NCBI GenBank assembly: GCA_037349315.1
Contig: JBAIAC010000035.1
Location: 9,128,501 to 9,192,500, forward strand
Direction: 5' to 3'
Origin: Chelydra serpentina
Taxonomy: Eukaryota; Chordata; Testudines; Chelydridae
Length of the DNA: 64,000 nucleotides
Notes under the pieces: model-generated
Database searches by the model: none
Seen by the model: the letters and a program-made list of their open reading frames with translations, nothing else
Told to the model about the DNA's origin: nothing
Shown here: positions 55,466-64,000 of the stretch, in pieces
How the letters are laid out: the number at the start of each line of letters is the position of its first letter
How positions within the stretch are numbered: position 1 is the first letter of the stretch
Program-made: the position numbers and the translations under genes

Positions 55466-55657
55466 CCCTCCCATCCCCAAAATAACTACAGTTTGCCTTA
55501 TTCATGCTTCAGCATTCTCCATTTCTTGAATTTCATGTAATTTGGTTTAACCACATGATTATAGGATTCCTGTTTTTACATTCAGCCATGCTCCAGACTG
55601 TAACCCTGTGGCTTTTCCTGATGTTAACTCTGAAGGTGTATCATAGCTAGGATGTAG

Positions 55658-55663
55658 AATAAA
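55658..55663 (+). terminator. Candidate polyadenylation signal AATAAA of the defensin-like gene
   Basis: AATAAA lies about 1 kb after the stop codon and after a solo LTR. Without the LTR it would be about 280 bp from the stop, a normal 3' UTR length, so it may be the ancestral signal. No earlier AATAAA was seen between the stop and the LTR. Confidence 0.5.
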
Positions 55664-56232
55664 ATATACTTATGTAACTGAGCAGAAAGTTTCCCATTTT
55701 CTGGTGAGACAAGGAAGAACATTTCGTGGAACACTCTAATAAGGTTCTATTTGCCCAAAACTTTTCCCAAATAAGGTTGATTACTCAGTGTTCACCTTGT
55801 GAAGTACAGAATTGTCCAACTAGCTGATTTGTGAGGTGTGTGTTTGTCTGCACGTCTGCCCAAATAGCTTTCTAGATTACCTAGGATTCTCTTCCCAACT
55901 TCCATCCAATTATCTGTCTCAAATCAGGAATTTAGCTACAGACTGCTTACGAATGCAGAAAAAGATATCAGCAATTTGTCTTTGAATTCTCCCCTTTTTC
56001 ATTTTTAAACCCATTGTTCAGTTGTTAAAAATACCCCCGACAAGTTAATTGCACTGCATTCTCCTAAACCACATAATTACTTTTGCCGAAGGGTTTGGTA
56101 TTTCCACAATATTTATTATCTGCCCTGCCGGGACGCCCCAAGAGAAGGCTCTGTTCCAGTTGGTATTTGGCTTTACAGATTAAGTTCTCAACCAAGATAA
56201 CGGATTCCTCTTAAATTTCTCCGATAATGTCT

Positions 56233-56279
56233 GATTGGCTGGGAACTTAGACACAACCTCTTTTGGAATGCATAAATAG
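56233..56279 (+). promoter_or_regulatory. LECT2 proximal promoter (inverted CCAAT and TATA-like box)
   Basis: GATTGGCT at 56233-56240 and CATAAATAG at 56271-56279 lie about 92 and 53 bp upstream of the LECT2 ATG. Spacing and sequence closely match the promoter of the upstream defensin-like gene. Confidence 0.7.
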
Positions 56280-56331
56280 AAAGCAAAGTATTTTAGACCC
56301 TTCACTTGAAACCGCAACTCTAGTGCCACAG

Positions 56332-56383
56332 ATGAAGATGCTCGTAGTCATAGCAATCATTGAAGCTACCTTGATTTCATCTG
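56332..56383 (+). CDS. LECT2: LECT2 exon 1 (signal peptide)
   Basis: LECT2 (leukocyte cell-derived chemotaxin 2) is a secreted, zinc-binding M23-peptidase-fold protein made mainly in liver and acting as a chemotactic and hepatokine factor. ATG at 56332 opens MKMLVVIAIIEATLISS, a hydrophobic leader. The exon ends in phase 1 (G|GTAAGTC) and joins the exon at 63210 to give ...ISSGPWGQIC, placing Gly-Pro-Trp directly after the leader as in known LECT2 proteins. The identity rests on exon 2; the leader alone is not diagnostic. The second ATG (codon 3) is a less likely start. Confidence 0.88.
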
Positions 56384-58234
56384 GTAAGTCAAAATAGTTT
56401 TGTAATGTTGCGGATTTTAAACTAGCATTTTTTGCTAGAAAACCACGCTTAAGGAAATAGGAGTAGACCTGGGCTTAACTGCCACTTGTGCTTTTGAAAA
56501 AGCACATCTTAATTTTGTATAAATACTTTCATTGCAAAATCCATAAAAGTTACTGATAAAGATTACAGTAAAATATTAATAGTATTAATCTATGTCCATT
56601 GCATAAGAGAGACTATAGACAGATAACTGTATAGTAACTCCATCAGCAATTTAGGTTTCTCCCCAAAACCTCTAAATGGTTTAAAATAATGACAAAGCTC
56701 AAATGGTTTAGACCATTTTAGACTGTTTCTCTATCTGTGATCCTGTAATAAAACAGAACCACAGAGGAGGAAATGTTCTCTGTTTTTAAGTGAGTTGCTG
56801 TCATTCAATGTAAGTTTGTTGGATGTGATTACATTTACGTATTTTTCAGTTACTACTGTATAAAAGATCTTTCCTCCAAGTGATAAAGTCCTATTCAAGG
56901 AAACAGGTTTGAGTGAAATACACACTTTTTACCCCAACATTTACTCTATATTCATTGTGAAGGCCTTTATGGAACCACTACTATCAAGCATATTTTTCAC
57001 ATCCCTTCTTCACTAGTGATTCAGTGCGTGTATCCACTTCTGTATAGCCGTTATATATAACTATTTATTCAGGACATCACCACAACACCCATTTAACCAT
57101 ACATTCCTTTGTTAAATCTAAAGGCCAAACTGTTTTTGTGCAATTGCTCCAAACATGTCTAAAAGCTGCAGCAAAAAGCAGTTACATCCATACTTATGAA
57201 TGTGTGTATTATTGTATTTGATCAGAATACTCATGAACGGATGGATCAGTCTTGGGATAACCTGGCTTGCTTCAGCATGATTGGATAGGATCTGATAAAT
57301 ATCCTTAACAAGCCTGGTTCTTTTATACAATGCAGAAAACAAGTGATGTAATATTGACTCTCACTATGCTAGCTAATAACCAGGTTTTGGCATATTTGGA
57401 GTCATTACTGCTTCATTAGGCATAATCCTCTTTTATTGTTAGAACTATCATGGATAATTGGGGCCCTTTTCCAAGGACTTTTCCTGCTATGTTATCAGTT
57501 ACCTTTTAGGTTCAATTTTTCCAATTAAGTCACATTCCAAGCCCAGTATTTCCAATCAGGCACACCATTTTTCAAAGCCTTCCCTCGACTGCTAACTGCA
57601 AGGCATGTATTTTCTTTAACCAAGCTAATTTAACCGCTTATATACCTATATAATCCAAAAACAGTTATATCTACATTCTCTCTATACAATCACTGTATCA
57701 GGAAATAAAAAAATGCTCTTGGGAGTTCAACTGGACTTTTCAAATAAGTGTAGTGGATTTAAAAATACTACTGAAGTGTGAAACCATAGAACTATACCCT
57801 CCTGTGTGTAGCTAAAGGCATGTTATATACCTTATGTGTGGAAAAAAATGTTTACTAGGTGAACTCATCTTGGACATGGCATACATAAATAATGTCTGAA
57901 AAAAATTGGAGAAAGGTGTTTTGGGTCGGGGAGCTGGCTGAAAAGGCTGCTCTAGCTGTTTCCTGCTATTCGACTCATTCTGTGTTCAGAGACACAGGAC
58001 TTTATACATTTATAAATAAACAAAACTGCATCAGAGAAAATAAAAGATACTATCAATGTCTACTTCCAGTTGGGACATCCCAAGGGCCCCAAAACTGACT
58101 AGCCACTTACGCATTTTGATGCAACATTGATGCTAGGAGCAGGATCCATCTTCCAAGGAGAGAGATTGTGAATTGGTCTTCTTGTTGAAGCAAGATGGAA
58201 CAAATAATGGAAGCACCAACAGAATTGTATTGAC

Positions 58235-58932
58235 CAGGGGTCTCAAACACGCGGCCCACGGACCGCTTCCCTGCGGCCCGCCAGGCTCCCCGTCCCCCCC
58301 ACCCCCTGAGTTACGTTCTGAAGTTCCGCCACCAGAACAGCTGTCTGGCGGCTTTGCGGTTTCTGGGAGGGAGGGGGGAGGAGCAGGAAGCACACACACA
58401 GGGGAGGAGAAGAGGCGGAGCAACTTAACTATCCATACAGTTAAAGAAGTTACACATTACAGTTAAAGAATCAGAGGGGTAGCCATGTTAGTCTGGATCT
58501 GTAGAAGTGACAAAGGGTCCTGTGGCACCTTATAGACTAATAGAGGTATTGGAGCATAAGCTTTCGTGGGTGAGTACCCACTTCATCGGATGCATCATTT
58601 TTCCACTGCTTGCATCCGATGAAGTGGGTACTCACCCACGAAAGCTTATGCTCCAATACCTCTATTAGTCTATAAAGGTGCCACAAGACCCTTTGTCACA
58701 GTTAAAGAAGTTAATAAAAAAGTTAATATATTTACTTTTAAAAGCATACTATATTACTGTTCATTTTTTTTATGGAGGAATGAGCGGGGAGCCGCGCGCT
58801 CAGGGGAGGAGGTGGAAAAGGGGCGGGGCCTAATGGAAAGGGTGGAGTGGGGGCGGGGTCAGTGATGCGGCCCTCCGGCCAATGCACTAGTCCTCATACG
58901 GCCCTCGTGGTAATTTGAGTTTGAGACCCCTG
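58235..58932. mobile_element. hAT-type DNA transposon, non-autonomous, with nested insertion
   Basis: Terminal inverted repeats CAGGGGTCTCAAAC and GTTTGAGACCCCTG are exact, and flanking octamers GTATTGAC (58227-58234) and GTATGGAC (58933-58940) are near-identical. The GGCCCGCCAGG and GCGGCCCTCCGGCC sub-terminal motifs are typical of this hAT/Charlie-like type. It has no transposase frame. Confidence 0.88.
58471..58697. mobile_element. Retroposed hairpin element nested in the hAT transposon
   Basis: A 227-bp insert flanked by the 12-bp direct repeat ACAGTTAAAGAA (58459-58470 and 58698-58709). Its two halves are inverted copies (GGTATTGGAGCATAAGCTTT and AAAGCTTATGCTCCAATACC), with arms about 75-90 bp long. 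The right half is the sense 3' end of the same family as 9890 and 26240. Confidence 0.85.
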
Positions 58933-58949
58933 GTATGGACCTTCTTTGG

Positions 58950-59085
58950 CACAGGCGTCGGCTTCTAATTTCCCCCCAGGGTGCTCAGCCCCAGTCCCTC
59001 GCCCACTCCACCCCTTCCCTCGAGCCTGCTAATTTTTTTCTGTTGGTGGTCCAGGGCTGGAGCACCCATGCAGTTGGTGCCTATG
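58950..59085. mobile_element. MITE, short copy of the ACAGGCGCCGAC family
   Basis: CACAGGCGTCGGCTTCTAAT at the left and AGTTGGTGCCTATG at the right are degraded inverted ends matching the element at 33782-34078. The inner GCTGGAGCACCCATG motif is also shared. Confidence 0.7.
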
Positions 59086-59335
59086 TTCCTTGGTGTGGTG
59101 CCTTTCCCAACCTTCACAAACACTATATATAGAATCCAAACTGAGCTCCTTCTTGGGGTCTGATTTACTTAAAAAAAGAAAAAAAAATAGTAAGGATCAG
59201 CTCAAACCTTCTTCCTCCAATTCCTCCCTCAGGACTGTTTTCCCTAGACAGAGCTACACCCACATCACTTCTGTTTGGGTGGGATAACAAGTCATTGACC
59301 TCAGGCAGTTAGCAGAACCCTGGCAGGCGGGCGGG

Positions 59336-59530
59336 CAGAGATATCTCAGTGATTTGAGCATTAGCCTGCTAAACCCAGGGTTGTGAATTCAATCCTTGAG
59401 GGGGCCATTTAGGGATCTGGGGCAAAAATCTGTCAGGGGACAGTACTTGGTCCTGCTAGTGAAGGCAGGGGACTGGACTCGATGACCTTTCAAGGTCCTT
59501 CTAGCTCTATGAGATAGGCATATCTCAATA
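59336..59530 (+). mobile_element. Cry-type tRNA-derived SINE
   Basis: Same order as the SINE at 53884: TCTCAGTGATTTGAGCATTA (A box), GGTTGTGAATTCAATCC (B box), GGGGCCATTTAGGGATCTGG, then a different tail (GATGACCTTTCAAGGTCCTT) that marks another subfamily. Confidence 0.85.
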
Positions 59531-60489
59531 TATTAACCCACTTAACCCTTCCCCAGCAGGATAATAGGATGGGTTGTTTCAGGCCAATGACCACCTTTTA
59601 CAAGAATCTTTAAGGACTAAGCCATATTGCAAGTACTGTGGTCACATAGTTACTTAGCAACCAAACTCCAGCCTTAGATATGCCCAACAGTTACTTCAGT
59701 GGGAGCTGCACATGATTCTAAAGGCAGAATTTATTCCTAATACAGCAAAGAGACTCCTAAACAATATTTATTTCTTCACATTATTAGTTCTTACTCTACA
59801 CATTCACTCACCTCTTCATTTCACCCATTCTGTTCTTTTCTCTGAACAATGTATGAGCACTGGAGGTGGAAAAAACTTTCTGGCCACAACTTTTTTTTTT
59901 TTTTTAAGAAAATGCAGATTTAGGTTGACAAATATTTTGCAATAATACGTTTAATTCACTGAATTGTTTTGGTCAAAAAAAAATCTGCAAAAATGTCAGA
60001 AAGAAATCAAAATGTTCCATTTTGACATTTTCAAAACTAAAATTTTGATTCAAAATATTTTTGTTTTTAAATTTACTTCAATTTTTATTAAACAATTTAC
60101 AAAATAAAGTGAAAAAATGATCTTCCTTATGACCAGCAAACTGACAAAAAAACAGCTACTGACAGCTCTAAACAGCACATCCTCCAAAAACATGTTTCAC
60201 AGCAAGATTTGTGCAACCTGGAACTCCACATGTCCTTTCCTAGAGGCTTACTGGAGAAGTTCATGTTCTTCCTGGACGTAACTCTTCCAACATGCGGGGG
60301 CACCGCTCTTTTGCTTCAATACAACCCTAACTGCTAGTTAAGCTACTGAGAGATATCCACAACATTTACATACCTGATTTCCAGGTCAGTGTTTTGATGT
60401 TAATCAGGATTAACCCCACACACTCAAATCTGCATCAGAATCTGCAATTAATCCACACACACACACCAATAGTTCCATGATGCACAAAT

Positions 60490-61015
60490 AGTAAACAGTG
60501 GCAGCTAGGAAGGCAATGCAGCTAGATTGGCATACGTGACTGTTGGCATCTCTCTGGTGTGGAAAAATACCTTGTTCGCCTCAGCTGGCTCAGTCCTTTT
60601 TAGCCTTGGAGAGTCAGGTTTGGGCAAGGCAAATCCTTTCAGGTGGCACAGGGTTCCGCTACTCCTCTCCTCAGTCAGTCCCTCGTGCTTGTTTTCCTTC
60701 CCTTCTGGGGAGGGAGTGCAGCCTCCCTTACTGGGAAGGTTCAATGTCTCACTGCAAACAGCCTACTGGCCACTTCCCTGCTCCTCTCGTTCCTTCACTC
60801 CCCCACTCCTTCCACGCAGGGGAAGGTTTAAAAACAGCCTCAAGCAATTGGGGTCTGCTGAACCTAATTGGTTCACTAGCAACCCCTTTTCCAGCTGAAC
60901 CTTATTATCCAGTGGTTCTCTCTCCTCAGTGGAAAGGGAGGGGCCTTTTAACTCCCTGGGACTAATTACTATTTCCCCAACCCCCCTTTGAAGCTGTTTG
61001 TCCTGGGTTTACCAC
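60490..61015. mobile_element. Possible LTR-like repeat fragment
   Basis: C/T-rich, higher-GC block with no coding support, resembling the other LTR-like fragments in composition (CCCTTCTGGGGAGGGAGTGC, GGGGCCTTTTAACTCCCTGG). Boundaries and family are not certain. Confidence 0.3.
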
Positions 61016-63209
61016 ACTGGTCATTGACAAAAGCCTTTGCAAGACTCATAGACTAAGTATTTCCATTTGAATGGCCTGAGCGATCAGGTTATCAATAGAA
61101 ATCCTCTACAAGTCCAGCAAAAAAGGTTAGAATGATTGATTATGGATATTCTTGAAAGAAAGAGAATCAGTTAAGCTCCTTGTTCTTGTGGTCATGGCAA
61201 TAAATAAACTGGACTCTCTAACACTTGGTATGCACACAGTATTGCACTGAAAAAATTAGTGTATTTTTTTTTACACTGAAATAATTATACCAGTACAACC
61301 TCTAGTGTGGATGCAGATATACCAGTACCCTAAACAAACATAGCTTATTCCCCTTCCTCTACAGGAATGCCTATAAGCACCTTTATAGTCCAATAGAATT
61401 ACATCCGTACTAGAAGGATTATACCAATTTAATTACACTGGTTACATTTTATGAGTAGACAGGCTTTTGCTTTTGTGTCTTCCCACATGCCATGCTCACC
61501 CTTCAAAAAAACCCACACACTTTCTTAACTGAGACTTATGTTCCCTTCACCCTGTAACTAGTTTAATCTCCTGAATATGAGCATATCGATACTCCTCCCC
61601 ACACATTCTGTACAAACAAGATCATGAAAGTACAAAGCGTGGATTCCATTGCATAGCTTTTCAGCGCTCCCTTTCCCGCCACTTTGTTTGTTTGTATGTT
61701 GTCTGTTAAATGGCAAGCTCACAGGGATAGGGACCCTGCCTTCTTACCTAACAGTAAAGTACTTAGGCTAAAATCTGCTTCACCCTTTGCACTGCTCTGG
61801 AAGCACAATGGACTCAGAAACCTGGTTTAATCAGCCAGTTAGGAAATCCCGTGGGATAGGAATAGCTGGGGAGCACAGTCAGCTCCATGCCACCCCTTAC
61901 TGCTCACCGTTCCTCCAAGCATAAAAGAGGTTCTGGAGGGTTGAAACAGCCTCTGTTGAGAGAAGGGGGCACAAAAAGTCAGTTTCACACTCCCCACTTC
62001 CTCAGCTATGCCAAGCAGAGCTCAGTCCCACAAAGTGTGATCCTAATGAACTAAAGAACCCCCAAATGGAGCAGTTGAAATCAATATTTGCATCAGAATG
62101 GGGCCTGGCCTTCTGATTATACTCCCCGGAGAAATGGAGGTTACAATAAACTCAAATACTTTGCAGTTCCAGAGAATATTATAGCTTCAAAGTGACTTGT
62201 GACCAAATGTATTGGCTGGTAAACTGAACAACTAGCGCAGCCTGCTGGTTCCTAATGAAAACTACAATAGAAGTAATTGGTGGTGCCATTATGCAAGCTT
62301 TTTGGACACAGCTTATTTAGTCCTCTATTGCTATTACAGTTCATCTCTGCTCACCTCTGTCCTAGCATTATTGGAACTCTTGCAAGCTGCAAATCCCCAG
62401 CTCCAGGGATCTGCTGCCTTGAGAGTCAGGGCTAGGAAAGCTGGAAAAACAGAACAATTATTTACATGTGATCTCATGAAGCCGTCAGGCAGCTTCTCAA
62501 CTTTCCGCTACAGAGGAATATACTTTTGTTTTCTGACTCTCTCCGTGAGTTAAGCTGATATCTGAATAGATCGCCTGATGGAAAGCCAACATCCATAACC
62601 TCCTATGACCTCATACGCGGCTCTTCTACTTCAGAGTGAAATAATGCCTTCAAATCCTTGACTATCATCCATTCATTTGAATTGAAGGTGTAGGGTAGTC
62701 TCTGATCCTTAGCCTCAGTTGCTATACACTATATGTATTGCAGTAGCAGCTAGGTTCCCTAGTCATTGAGCAGGACCTCACTGTGTTAGGTGCTGTACAA
62801 ACATAAGACAGTGAGAGTCCCTGCTCCAGTTTATGATCTAATTGAAGCATGGTAATCCTTTTAGAGATCTGTGAGGACATTTTTTTTTGTAGGATCATTT
62901 ACTCTTATGACAAAAAATATCAAAATCTTGTCTTCTGAACAGCATATTCTACTGAAAAGAACCCCCCCACACACCATCCTGCTTCCATTAAAGCAAAGAA
63001 GTGCAGAGCCATTAGTTTGTGGGGCATACACAAGCAACATGTATTGGAAAGTGACACATTATAACACAGATCACTAATGAAATTCTAGCATCCTCCTCTA
63101 AACTCCATTAGTTGCACAGCAAACATTTTATATATAACATTCTGTCCTGTTTAAGACTAGAAAATTTGCTTCACTTTTGTGTATTCCATTTCTTTTTAAG
63201 TTGCTGCAG

Positions 63210-63300
63210 GACCATGGGGACAGATATGTGCTGAGAATTCTACAAACACAATATGGGGCTGTGACCAATTTGGCTGTGGAGATTATGGAGCTCCAAGGAA
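63210..63300 (+). CDS. LECT2: LECT2 exon 2 (N-terminus of mature protein)
   Basis: The acceptor TTGCTGCAG and phase 1 entry give GPWGQICAENSTNTIWGCDQ, then FGCGDYGAPR and a split codon. Vertebrate LECT2 starts GPW..ICA...S.....CD..GCG.Y.A.R with the same length and no gap, and all three cysteines and the GCG motif are kept. The likely donor is AA|GTATAC at 63301, which leaves phase 2; to my knowledge this matches the intron position in mammals. Reading through instead runs about 25 codons to a TAA at 63361. The zinc-ligand exons lie beyond the right edge, so catalytic-fold integrity cannot be judged here. Intron 1 is 6.8 kb. Confidence 0.92.
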
Positions 63301-64000
63301 GTATACAAAGAGCACTTTTTCTCTGCATGGAATGGGTGTTTTGTTTATTTATTATTGTTGCTAAAATAATGAAATATTCACTAACAAAAAAAAATTCTGA
63401 GTTTAGCCATCATTTATAGGTATCAAGGCTTCTGAAGTGTGTTAGAAGGACACCACTGCTAAGCAATTCGCTAAACAAGAACCATGGCAATGTCCTTCCA
63501 ATGTACATTAATCCCTCATGTGACAGAATCACACTGAGAATGGGGACAGTTGTCATTTAATCAAGTATTTACTTATTTAATAAAAGGCGGCTTTTTTCTC
63601 CCAAGTCTTCTTGAGAACATTTCCCTTTTCTTCATGGCATTTTTCTGGGTTTTCACTGAAATAATAAAACACCTCACATTTTGAACTTTTTTTTATTTTT
63701 CATTTCCAACTAAGGAAAACATTTCAGCTTCTAAGGTTGTTGTGGGGGTGGGGGGGGAAAGCTGCGTTATTTTCTTTTGTTTGTTTGAAACCCTGGGATA
63801 TTCCAAGAATACTTAAAAGGTTTAAAAGTGAAAAAAATTTCAAAGATTTTCATATAAAATAAAATCACTTTTTGGATCCGTGCTAATTAACAGATTTTTG
63901 CAATTGCAAAATTGCAGTTGCAATTTTTACAACTGAACTGGAACCTCAAAGCTTTCTACTTCCATTGCAGAAAGACAAATCTGAAAGCCAACTAACAATG
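63301..64000 (+). other. LECT2 intron 2 (partial), no feature recognised
   Basis: AT-rich sequence to the right edge. I looked for the next LECT2 exon (the HQGVD zinc-ligand region) and did not find it inside the window. Confidence 0.65.

Larger units (their letters stand above)
56384..63209 (+). other. LECT2 intron 1 (contents)
   Basis: This 6.8-kb intron contains a hAT-like element with a nested hairpin insertion (58.2-58.9 kb), a MITE (58950-59085), a Cry-type SINE (59336-59530), an LTR-like fragment (60.5-61.0 kb) and short simple repeats. The stretches 56384-58230 and 61020-63200 show nothing I can identify as a gene. Confidence 0.75.

Noticed and set aside
57892..58098. Open frame in LECT2 intron 1 with three cysteines and a CLLP ending similar to the end of defensin-like exon 3
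   Set aside because: It has only three cysteines, lacks the CC pair and has no good phase 1 donor. The similarity is a few residues and is probably chance; a degenerate domain exon cannot be fully excluded.

Overview
The window is vertebrate nuclear DNA, most probably from a turtle; a crocodilian is the main alternative. Almost all of it is non-coding and full of decayed interspersed repeats: CR1 LINE pieces, a tRNA-derived SINE with a CR1-like tail (the chelonian 'Cry' type), MIR-like SINEs and many short hAT-like inverted-repeat elements. Coding sequence occurs only as short, correctly spliced exons. The long open frames are mostly repeat-derived or chance.

Layout. (1) 1-10.6 kb, minus strand: the 5' end of TGFBI, with exon 1 at 10458-10579 under a CpG island and exon 2 at 4901-4999; the gene continues off the left edge. 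(2) 10.6-46 kb: gene-poor intergenic DNA with a decayed 2.9-kb CR1 LINE (20.7-23.7 kb), LTR-like pieces and numerous MITEs. (3) 46.6-50 kb: two diverged copies of a roughly 0.9-kb segment. (4) 50.36-55.7 kb, plus strand: a complete four-exon gene for a 115-residue secreted, basic protein with two tandem six-cysteine, defensin-like domains. I do not recognise it as a named gene. A solo LTR with a 5-bp target duplication lies just after its stop codon. (5) 56.2-64 kb, plus strand: the 5' end of LECT2 (promoter, signal-peptide exon and first mature-protein exon); the rest lies off the right edge.

TGFBI and LECT2 lie head to head, as in mammals, so the locus is in its conserved place. The new point is the two-domain cysteine-rich gene between them. 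Its proximal promoter (GATTGGCT, then about 37 bp, then a CATAARTAG box) and its signal-peptide exon (ending TACCTTGATTTCA...GGTAAGTC) closely match those of LECT2 about 5.9 kb downstream. This suggests that one gene acquired the other's promoter and leader exon, with the two symmetric phase 1-1 domain exons attached downstream. A liver- or myeloid-type secreted defence peptide, co-regulated with LECT2, is a reasonable but unproven inference.
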